Assembly: GCA_014529385.2 (NCBI GenBank)
Contig: CM043945.1
Coordinates: 141,588,241-141,652,240 of the forward strand
DNA from: Adiantum capillus-veneris
Lineage: Eukaryota; Streptophyta; Polypodiopsida; Polypodiales; Pteridaceae
Direction of reading: 5' to 3'
Length of the DNA: 64,000 nt
Shown: positions 24,301 through 34,147 of the stretch, piece by piece
Position numbering within the stretch: position 1 is the stretch's first letter
Layout of the letters: the number at the start of each line of letters is the position of its first letter
The notes under the pieces: generated by a model
What the model saw: the letters and a program-made list of their open reading frames with translations, nothing else
What the model was told of the DNA's origin: nothing
Databases searched by the model: none
Position numbers and translations under genes: made by a program

Positions 24301-25650
24301 GACAAGTGGTGAACCTTTGCTTCTCTCTATGTTTGAATAGAGTTAGCTTAGACAAGTGGTGGACCTTTGCTTCTCTTTATGTTTGAATAGAGTTAGCTTG
24401 GACAAGTGGTGGACCTTGGAATGAAACCCCCGTGTAAAACATATCATGGGCATTTCAAGTGGTGAGAAAGGATACCATTTAAGATATAACCTGATAGGTT
24501 GGACAAGTGGTGCACCTTAATACATAGTTCTTCTTAATATAATGACATAGAGTGTACAAGTGGTGTATCTTGATACCAAACCACTCGTGCTACTAGGGAT
24601 AATAGGTTAGACAAGTTGTGGGCCTTGAAATAAAACCCCCCATGTACAAAATAAAATGGGTTTAGGGTATTTAAATTGATCCTAGCTTGGAGACATGGTG
24701 GAGATTGCTTCTCTCCATGTATCAATGAAGCCTATCTTGGAGAAATGGTGGAGCATCCTTCTCTCCATGTTTCAATATAGCTTAGCTTGGACAAGTGGTG
24801 GACCTTTGGTTCTCTCTATGTTTCAATAGAGTTAGCTTGGACTAGTGGCGGACATTGAAACAAAACTCCCATGTAAAACATATCATGGGTAGTTCAAGTT
24901 GTGAGAAAAAAAACCATTTAAAATATAACATTATAGGTTGGACAAGTGGTGGACCTTAACACCCAATCCTTTTTAATACAATGACATAGAGTGGACAAGT
25001 GGTGAATCTTGAGACCAAACCTATCAAGCTACTAGGGATACTAGGTTGGACAAGTGGTGGACCTTGAATGTAAATCCCCTATGTACAAAATATCATGGGT
25101 TTAGGGTGTTTGAATGGAGTCTAGCATATTGGAGACATGGTGGAGCTTGCTTCGCTCCATGTTTCAAGTGGTGGACCTTCAATTATTTTCCCATACCTAG
25201 TTTAAACAACCCATACACTTTGCAACTCTAAAGGTTGGACGAGTGGTGGAGCTTTGTTTATTTCCATGTTTTAATGGATCCTAGCTTGGACAAGTGATGG
25301 ACCTTGGAAAAAGTCCCCTGTACAACATAGCTGAGTTTTTTCATGTTTTAATGGAAGAGAGATTCCACAAATGGTGGAGCTTGCTTATCTCCATGTGGAT
25401 TTTAGAACTATCTTGGACAAGTGGCGGAGCTTTAATGCTTTTCTACTCTTCATAATACAATGATGTATAGGTTGGTTACATGGTGAATCTTAAGTCCAAA
25501 CCTCCCATCTTACTAGAGATAATAGGTTGGACAAGTGGTCAACCTTCTATCATTTCTCCATGCCTATAATTAGAGAATTAGTAGAACTAGCATCTTTCTA
25601 TGTTGTCTAGAGCTGAGCTTGGACAAGTAGAGGACCTTTCTACTCTCTTC
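21400..25650 (+). repeat. array II: higher-order repeat, about 355-505 bp period
   Basis: The landmark AATAGGTTGGACAAGTGGTGGACCTTGAATGT recurs near 21537, 21957, 22392, 22805, 23160, 23603, 24107, 24596 and 25046. Each unit contains several internal GGACAAGTGGTGGA sub-repeats, a CCATGTACAAAATATCATGGG block, TCTCCATGTTTCAATGGAGCCTA blocks and an AATATAATGACATAGAGTGG block, in the same order. Orientation is uniform. No coding function; ORFs within it shift frame between units. Confidence 0.93.
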
Positions 25651-26427
25651 CCTTGGTTTATTAGTTTGAAGACTCATTATATATACTTGATTAGATCTAT
25701 ATAATTACACATTCGTTAGGTTACAAGTAGGTATGTAATTTGTTAGCCTCAAGGGACTTTGAATATTGAATAGTAAGAAAGTCAAGTGCTGGTTTGAAGA
25801 TCTTTTGCTTATCTAAACTAGACTCTAACTCAATAATAAGTTTCTTAAGTTCCACGAATTGTCCTATCTAGGCTCCAAAAGAGTCTTAATTGGTTTGTGC
25901 TAGATTCTAACTTCCTTGATGGGGTAGAATCCTTGAAAAATGAGGCGCTATAAGTTTTACCTTAGCTCAAATGGATTTTCACTTAAACTAGACTGCAATT
26001 TGGCACTCTAGTATCTTTGTCGCGATGGAGTTTAACACTAGATACATAGTAGTGATATTTAAGCTTCATGTCTCTTCACTTGATTGAGATATGAGACCAT
26101 ACTTTCAAGGTCACCACTTGTCTTACCTAAAGACCAATGTGAGACATGGGAGCAAGAAAGCCATCCGATATTGTTTTAAGGACTATTACATAGACAATCA
26201 TTAACTTAAGTAAAGCAAAAAGACTTGGATCTTTCACAATTAATAACTTAAGTAAATCCAAAAAGACTTGGATCTTTGACAGTTTTTTTCAAACTAAAAA
26301 AGCACAATCTCATGCTAACAAAACTATAAATCACAATTGAAAGTTTTGAACAAGAAAAAGATCAGCAATCTTAATAAGAAGGATACTTTTCATTTCATTT
26401 GATGATTACAAATCAAAAGAAAGTCTC
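25651..26427. other. spacer between array II and HAD copy B
   Basis: No gene. A 37-bp near-duplicate (taagtaaagcaaaaagacttggatcttt / taagtaaatccaaaaagacttggatctttga) lies at 26205-26285. Confidence 0.5.
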
Positions 26428-27801
26428 TCAAGAAATTGATAAACAAAAAATGTAGGTGACTGCTTCATTATTTTGAGCAAAAATATCAAAATCTCTAGTG
26501 ATTGAGCTCCATCTAGTAGTATCGTTTGCAAGATCCTGCAGGAAGGAATAAAAAGAAAGATTTGTTAGATACCATGCACATGAGTGTTCAAGCATGTGTA
26601 TCAAGAATATATAACATGTCACTGGTACCTTAGGGTTGGTTTATATCCAGCCTTAGAAGATTGTTCTCAGCTTTCACCTTATTTAGATAAACCTTTGCTA
26701 TGGTTGCCTTCAAAAATCCTTTTGTGTTACAACCCAATTGCCTAGCTAAAGTGGTCAGTTGTGATGACTTCATGATTTCAATGGGTGTACGCTCCTTTGC
26801 CAAGATCTATTGTATTTGGGCTCTTCTCATTTCATTACGGTGGCTTGTGTCACTTGCGTCTTCAATGATAGTTTCATCTCTGTCACCTTTTGTAGGTGGT
26901 ATTCTTCTTGTAAAGAACACCTTAGCTGACCAAACATCATTTTTTTGCTTCCAATACTCCATGATTTGTTTGTATTCACTATAGGTTGTCTATAACAATT
27001 AGAAGCAATTAAATCACGCACATCCCTTTCCTCATCAAGCTGAATCAAGTATGGCAGTAGCTCCTCCAAGAGCATATTGTCAACCATCTTCTCAGCATCA
27101 AATTGTGGTGGAAAAATGCAATTGTTTGCTGGTGAAATATATCCCTTGTAAGGAGAGTCATCAATAAGCACTGCTCTTTGTGGATCACATTCAAACCCCA
27201 TGGCAATTTTGGCTAGAGGCTTGAACATTTCCTCAACGTTTGGATTGTTGGGTCTAAACAATTTTTGAGTTTGAGTGGTGTAGCAAACATCTTGCGACCA
27301 AATTGCAAAGAAAGACAATGTATCCTCAGCTAAGTTGTTTAGTTCTACAAGGATTTGATACACATTATTCCTAGTAGCTGTCGATCAAATTGCAACATTA
27401 AACCTCTGTAAAATAGTCTTCAAGAATTGGATGCAACCTGGCCTGATTATAATATATCTTTTTGAATCCATTTGCACTGAGTTGTGGTGTGAGGATGGTT
27501 GAGGGGAACGTTTCAACAATAGACCATTTAAATCCAATATAATTGTAAGCATGGATTTCTCAACATCTACACTACATGACGTAGTAGCGATTAGCAATAG
27601 CTCCTGAGTGGACTTTTCAGTCTCTTTTGATGTATATTGCATTTTTGAAGCATCGATTTATTGGTTCTCATTATTGGAAGCTTGCTCAAGTTGCACAACA
27701 CTAGACTCTAGTATAGAAATATCATCCATCTTGGGCACTTTAGAAACCATAGAATCTATGGATTCTATAGTTGTTGACTGAACCATAAGAGCATTATCCA
27801 T
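26428..27801 (-). pseudogene. FCP1-like HAD phosphatase gene, copy B (decayed, with intron)
   Basis: The start is placed at ATG 27801. An acidic N-terminal region of about 70 residues is followed by motif I TIILDLNGLLLKR (second Asp replaced by Asn), IIRPGCIQFLK, a position where the family's Trp (IWS) is TGA at 27385, and VLIDDSPYKGY. The family pattern continues to a conserved PYL motif and a C-terminal basic region. Stops: TAA near 27660 and TGA at 27385, plus a frame change near 26830. A 91-bp intron with donor AAG|GTACC (26626) and acceptor CCTGCAG|GATC leads to a last exon 26535-26428. Exon layout implies a former host gene. Asn or Glu at the second motif I position is shared with copy A. 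Confidence 0.72.
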
Positions 27802-28049
27802 CCCAGTTTGTGAATCCAAGAAAACACACACACAAATGGTATCTCAAAACCACTAGAATTTTATTCACCATATTTATATGTAGAACTCCTAGTAAGAAAT
27901 TTATTTAAGGTAACGTCGATGTTAGAATCCTTGCAACCATTTTCAGCATTCGTACACAAAACACCACTTGTCTAAAATACAATCTACTAACTCAACATTT
28001 TCCATCCTACACTTTATTAAAGATGAGTACTTAAAGTGAAAACTAAAAG

Positions 28050-31000
28050 CCACATCTTGTTGAGGAAACATGTATACAAGGTCCACCAAATGTCCAACCT
28101 AGACTACAAGCAAACAATTAGAGATTTGGCTTAGATTTGGATTCAAAGGCCACCACTTATTCAAGTAAGATAACTCCACTTGTTTAAGACAGTAATGTTT
28201 GAAGCCCCACCACTTGTACAATCTAGACATTGATTAAATTTTGGTAAGATTTATCACAAATATAGAGTAGAATCAAGATTCTATGGCCAAGGTAGTCAAA
28301 TAAGTTAGACAACACACAAAGCATAAGAGCACTCTAGATTCTCATTGAGCATAAACTAAACAATAATCAAATGTTATGTTTACTCTAGATTTCATCCATG
28401 AAAAATGAAAATGATGCGTGTACTTGAGATTTACATCCATGTACAATACTTTACAATGTCAAGTAAAGTTATAGTCAGCAAACAACTCTTCTCCTGCTTC
28501 AACGTGACAAATAGTCTCAATGCATACATGGCCATATTCTTCTGACTTGATGTGTGAAGAGGTGCATTTATGCCAAGGTGGAAAATTTGGATCAAATGTA
28601 TAGCGTACGTTGGGACATACATTTGTACTGTGAGAACTATTTATATAGCCCGACATGTTTCCTTCTTCTACACAACCAATAATGTATGATTGATCTTCCT
28701 CTTCTTCTATGTTTGGATCCTCTAGAAGAGAATATTTATAAGCTCTTGGAAATATTTCGCATATCTTTTTCCAGTCTTGAAATCTATACTTAGTCCCTCT
28801 ATAGTTTAGAATAGTCAAACCACTTTCTATGGTAGTATGCACAAATAGCCCATAACCAGCTCCTTGAATACATGAGTATCACACTTTAAAATCCACACCG
28901 TTAATATGGAAAATTACATCTTTGGGAATAGGAAAATTTGGTGTCCCAAAAGGATCTTCATGCCAATCATAGTGTGAAATACATATAGTTTTTATATCAC
29001 TTAACTCCTTTGTGTCTGCAAAAAGAAGAAAATATTATGCATAAAATATTATCACTTAACTCCTTTGTGTCTGCAAAAAGAAGAAAATATTATGCATAAA
29101 ATAATGACAAGATCAAAGAAAGATATCATTATTTTATAGTCCAATAGGTCCATTGTATGGAAGACTTAGAGTGCCTCTTACATGGTGCCTCCAAGGTTTC
29201 CAAAAAATAAAATCATTGAAAAAAAAGGCCACTATGTCTCCAATCTATTGCCCATTTGAAACATAGAGAGAACCAAGGTCCACCACTTGTCCAAGCTAGA
29301 CATGGAGCATTGACACAAGATCCAACACTTATCCAAGAACCCTATAGTATATGTGGTAACATGGGATGTGTTGATGCAACAAAAGTAGTCTAGCCTCCTC
29401 ATCCATCTCTTTTTTCTTGTAGCCTAGAGGGATTAGTTTCAAGGTCTATCACTAGTCAAAAACTACACACATAGAACATTGATACAAGGTTCCACCACAT
29501 GTGAAACCTATCATCTCTAGTAGCATGGATGGTTTGATATCAAGGTTCACCACGTGTCCTACCTATACTCTATTGTAGCATAGAGATTCTTGTTTGGTGG
29601 TACTACACTTGTCCAAACTTGGCTTGTTGTTGATATCTGGAGGTAATCAAGGGTCCTCCACTTGTCCAAGTTAGGCATATAAAACAATTGCAAGGTCCAC
29701 CATGTGTACAACATATGATTGATTATAGCATTCATGGTCTTATTTTATGGGCAACCATCTTCTCTCCAACATGTGTCCAACCTCGGCTCCATTGAAGCGT
29801 GGAGAGAAGCAAGGTCCACCACTTATCAAAGCTATTATTTTCTCCCAGTGCTTTCAAAACCCATAATACGTTGTACCCGGGGGGGGGGGGGGGTTCTTGT
29901 TTCAAGGTCCACCACTTGGCTAAGATTGGATCCATTGAAACATAAAGAGAAGCAAGCTCTACCATTTGTCCAAGCTAGGTGCCATTGAAACATGAAAACC
30001 CCATAATATGTTGTATACGGGGGGTGTTTTTCAAGGCCTACCACTTGTCTAAGCTATGGTCCATTGGAACATGGAGAGAAGCAAAGCTCCACTACTTTTC
30101 TAATCTAGGATCCATTGAAACATGGAGATAAGCAAGCTCCATTGTTTGTCTAAGCTAGGCTCCATTGGAACATGGAGAAAACAAGCTCCACCACTTGCCT
30201 ATTATTGCATAGAGATTCTGGAGATAATCAAGAGTGCAATGCTTCTCTAAGCTAGGGACATAAAAGAGTTTCAAGGTCCACTACATATATGATCTATGAT
30301 GGGTTGTAGCATGGGAGGTTTCATTTTAAGGTTGACCACTTCTCCAGCTCCGCTTGTCCAACCTCAGATCCATTGAAGAATGGAGAAGAAAGGTCTACCA
30401 ACTCTCCAAAATAGGCAAGAAAATCTCTATAAAACCCATGAATTGTTAATATATGCTATGCTGCGGAGTTTTATTTGAAGGTCCACTCCTTATCCAAGCT
30501 ACAATCCATTGAAGCATGGAAATAAGTAAGATATATCTCTAGTCCAAGATAGGATCCATTGAAACATAGAGAGAATCAACGTCCACCACTTGTCCAAGCT
30601 ATGCATGGGTAATTGATATAAGGACGACTATGTTTTCACCTATACTATGCTCTATCATGGATGGTTTCATATCCCACCAATTTTCCAACCTATTTAATAG
30701 GTTGTATTATGGGGGTTTGGTTTCAAGGTACTTCACTTGTCTAAGGTGGGTTCCATTGAACCATGGAGAGAAACAATCTCTACCACTTGTCCAAAATATG
30801 CTCCTTTAAAACATTAAAGCAAGGTCCACCACTTGTCCAAGCTAATGCTCCTTTCCATTGAAGCATGGAGAGAAACAAGGTCTACCACAAGTCCAAAATA
30901 TGCTCCATTGAAACATAAAAGCAAGGTCCACCACATGTCCAAGCTAGTATAACAAATGGGTGTTGGTTACAAGGTGTACTACACTTGTCTAAACTAGTCT

Positions 31001-31125
31001 CCAAGCAAGGTCCACCACATGTCCAAGCTATATGAGCTTGGTTTGAAGGTCTACCACACCTCTTGAAATTAGGATCCATGTAAGGTCCACAGTACTTAAA
31101 TACCTTTCCAAGCTCATTAAGATTT
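28050..31125 (-). repeat. array III: same repeat in inverted orientation
   Basis: Plus strand reads AAGGTCCACCACTTGTCCAAGCT repeatedly, the reverse complement of the array I/II core; there are sparse copies at 28070-28220 and dense ones at 29250-31080. Blocks TCCATTGAAACATGGAGAGAAGCAAG and ACCCCCCATAATATGTTGTAC also correspond to inverted array II blocks. A run of 15 G at 29879-29893 is an expanded version of the C-tract in the array II unit. Most of it lies inside the SET gene's intron. Confidence 0.9.
28995..29104. repeat. 55-bp tandem duplication of the SET intron acceptor
   Basis: tatcacttaactcctttgtg... occurs at 28995 and again at 29050, essentially identical. Each copy carries the polypyrimidine tract and CAG acceptor (exon starts 29015 or 29070). 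Use of the distal copy would add 55 nt and shift frame. Confidence 0.9.
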
Positions 31126-31569
31126 TGGTCTCTAAGGCCACCACCACATGTCTAATCTATGCTCTAATTGATTACTTATGCTAGTTCTCAAAGTCCAAAC
31201 ATAAGCTCCCTTCTAGCAAGATTAGTTTAAATTTAGGCTCCAGCACTTGTCTAAGTTAGGTTCAATTTATGAAGCATAACCATTTAACCATGCTACAATC
31301 TAATGTATCATATCAAGGGGGTATTGATAAAAGTTCCAAAACTTATTGAGTTCAAGCTCTTCAGTAATTAAGTCTTTGTGAGTATTCAATGTTATAGTTT
31401 TAGTCTAAAGATCCACCATTCAAAAACTCAAGTATATTTACATTCAAACCTTGAATGCTTGAGATAAAAAATACAAACTCAATCAATACTATATAAAGAA
31501 AATTCTAACATTAAGAGTATCAAATCAGTAACAAGAAACACTAACATGCACAAGAAACTCAAAACATAC
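31126..31569. other. start of SET-gene intron, outside the dense array
   Basis: No gene. Occasional diverged GTCCA-CACTTGTC units. Confidence 0.5.
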
Positions 31570-32953
31570 GTGTCTCCATTTCCAAAAAGTCCTCCATTGA
31601 CAGAGGATGTTGTTGTTGTTCTTATTCTTCTCTTCGTGGAGAGCACTCCTCTGTAACAAGCACAGTGTCGTCTCATTGCGAAGTGGATTGTTGAAGCCCA
31701 GCCCATTTTTCTATATCTTCATGAGACTTAACAAAGTCTAGCAGCATGGTCTCCACGTTTTTTGCCTCCTCCACACTATCAACTAAGCATATAACTTCTT
31801 TTTTCTACTGTATTCATTCTTGTGCAACCAAGGAACCATCACCAAAAACATGGACAAGCTTGCGGTCTTCAAAACAATATGTACGAATGTAGTGCTTGAC
31901 CAAAGCTCTTTTTTTGGCCTCCAAATATTGCAAATATGACATATCGTTATCTGCTACTTGAAGAAGAGAACAATCAATTGGCATGGGATGTTCCTCTGAT
32001 CTTCTTCTCAGGTCTTCAAATGCATTTCCTTGTCCCAAGAAGGCAATAACTGTTAGGAATTGAATTGCTCCTTTGCAAGGAGCTGATGGAAAGTGATGCA
32101 ATGCTCCACAACAATGGTAGCTCAGATTATCTCCCGTGGCGTGAAAGGCACATTGCAATTTTGTGAAGTTAGTGAAATCCACAAATGCAAGAAAGACAAA
32201 TCCAGGATCTGTTGAACCTCTAGCAATAGCCAAGATCCCATCCAAAGCATTGTTAAATGTCTGCTCACTCCACTTCAAATTGCCTCCAACGTTTTTTGTC
32301 ATATCTAAAACACATAAGCCAATAGGCACTTTATTATTGAAGTGGCGCATCAAGTAGAGATTGCCTTCCATTTGTAGGATCACCACATAGATTGACCATG
32401 GAAAATCTCTAGGCTCAATTTTCTCCTTTTGAAGGTGAACCACCCATTGCATGTATTTTATTGCTCCATCTGGAAAATACATTTTCTTTGTTCCACGCGT
32501 CAAACTAGATCTGATCCATTCCTCGCATAGCATTAAAAGTGTTTTATAAACAACATCATTGATGTTATACATTTTGACCACCTCCTCCTAGTCTTTACAC
32601 GGTGAAGACTCATTCAAATTGTTGAAGCCTTCAACAAGTGCATCTTGAATCAATTTGTCTTGCTTCAACTGCTTGATTCGATCATACATGTCAGTTGCAT
32701 CACCATCCTTTGCACTCTTTGACAGTAAAATCTTCTCATCTCTAATCTCTTCTTGAATAGTCTTTACCTCTAATTCCTCAAGGCCACAAAGGTATCTAAA
32801 TACAGTTGTTGGGGGTTTCTTATTCTCCTCTTCTAGCCTTTCAATGATTTCTATCCAGCAATCATAAATTAAATCAGAGTACGTGACCATGTGTGCCTGT
32901 TTAGCAATCCAACTTGTTGTTGCACTCATTCTTGCTAATCGAAGAAAAGCCTG

Positions 32954-34141
32954 GTGCAAAAGGAAGGTGAGCCAGTAGATGCGTACATACGTAAGTTTTC
33001 ATTGGCATGGGAGCGAATGTGCAAGGCTTTAGCACCACAGGTACCCCCGCCTGACATGATGAAGAAGGACAGGTTCTTGGCTGGTCTTTGGGAGAATATA
33101 CGTTGGAGGGTGGAGCTAAAGAAGCCTAGGACATATGAGGATGCACTAGAGGTAGCAAGGAACAAAGAGTGGAAGCTGTGGAAAATGAGCCAGTTAGGGA
33201 TGGAGTCTTTGCCAATGAGGTCTGAATTTCAGCCTATAGAGTCTTTACAAGGGCGCATGTCAGGGGTTCATCATGAACCAGTAGTTCCTGTTACTACTCA
33301 GGTTATGCCAGCAGTGGTCACTACAGCAGTGCAAGATGATGGGCTAAGGCAAGACATGAGGCAAATGGTAGATTTGATGAAGAATCTCAGCCTAAACATG
33401 CTAGGTCAAGTGGGAAATAATCGAGGTCGAGGGAGGTTTGCAAATCAGCAAGGAGGTGAAGAAAGGCCTAGGAATGGTGTTGGACAAAGCAATGGTAGGT
33501 TTTGGAGGCAGACGCCCACATGTTATAATTGTGGAGAGTTGGGCCACATGAGCCCGCAATGTGATAAGCCACCAAGGATGGGGGGAGACATGTATCCATT
33601 GCCAAAACAGGTGCTAACTAGGTCGCATGATTATGGCATCGAAATAAAGGGAGATGAAGGAACCAGTGGATTAACCCAAGAGGAAAAGGGAAAGACAAAA
33701 GTGCTAAGTGTAGTCACCTTGGAGAAGGCATCAAAGCTAGAGGATACATTAGTGATGCCTATTGGGAAGAGGACGACAAAGGAAAAGGAAGGAAGAAGTG
33801 TCCCAGGTCCTAGCAAGAAGAAGGGAAAGAGCCATGAAGGCGAGGATGTCAAGGCCAAGAGGAAAAGGAGAGCTCGTCGAAAGTTTCATGTTTCAGATTT
33901 TCCACTAGGGGATGGGCAATTAAGCTATGACTTGAAGGAGGATCTGACGAGCAGGAAGGCAGATGTTGCTTTTGGGCAGCTTATAGAGATGGTGCCTAAG
34001 CTAAAGCGACAGTGGAGAAGGATGGTTAACCCAATGGAGAAAGAGCCAGAGAGAGGTTCAGTAAAGGTGTTGGCAATGGATGAGCTACCAGACATTTGTC
34101 CAATAGTAGATGTGTGGCATAAAAGGCAAAATTTGGGATAA
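32954..34141 (+). pseudogene. element 2 gag (N-terminus missing) with CCHC knuckle
   Basis: 395 codons starting inside the gag domain: EGEPVDAYIRKFSLAWERM, then DMMKKDRFLAGLWENIRW. A CX2CX4HX4C knuckle (CYNCGELGHMSPQC) lies at about residues 189-202, followed by a Lys/Glu-rich linker with KKKGKSHEGED and a basic RKRRARRKFH patch. The frame ends at TAA 34139, three codons before the protease DGGAQ motif, and continues in the same frame after it. The codon at 32954 is GTG and is not a true start; the natural N-terminal half is missing. Confidence 0.85.
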
Positions 34142-34147
34142 GGTTAT

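Larger units (their letters stand above)
28459..32929 (-). pseudogene. two-exon SET-domain gene with repeat-filled intron (decayed)
   Basis: Exon 1 (32929-31570) encodes about 450 residues: a Glu/Lys-rich coiled-coil region, then an unrecognised globular part (DFPWSIYVVILQMEGNLYLM; NALDGILAIARGS) and a Gln/Glu tail. A donor ACAC|GTATGT at 31569 and acceptor TTTTTGCAG|ACAC at 29015 join in phase (split codon CAC). Exon 2 (29015-28459) encodes a SET domain: GAGYGLFVHTTI, GNMSGYINSSHS...N and GEELFADYNF, the AdoMet/lysine-binding motifs, ending at TGA right after the SET core with no post-SET cysteines. Intact SET proteins methylate lysines, usually on histones. Exon 1 has stops at 32588, 31814, about 31805, 31682 and 31628; exon 2 has one TGA near 28870. 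The 5' end abuts element 2. The N-terminal region matches no family I know. Confidence 0.7.

Noticed and set aside
18500-25240. Trp-rich short ORFs (LDKWWTL-like) on both strands in the repeat arrays
   Set aside because: They follow the DNA repeat in whichever frame happens to be open, shift frame between units and lack a common start, so they are by-products of the repeat.
21400-25650. Regular repeats with spacers resembling a CRISPR array
   Set aside because: Units are hundreds of bases long, diverged and composed of ordered sub-blocks, with no cas genes and a eukaryotic context.
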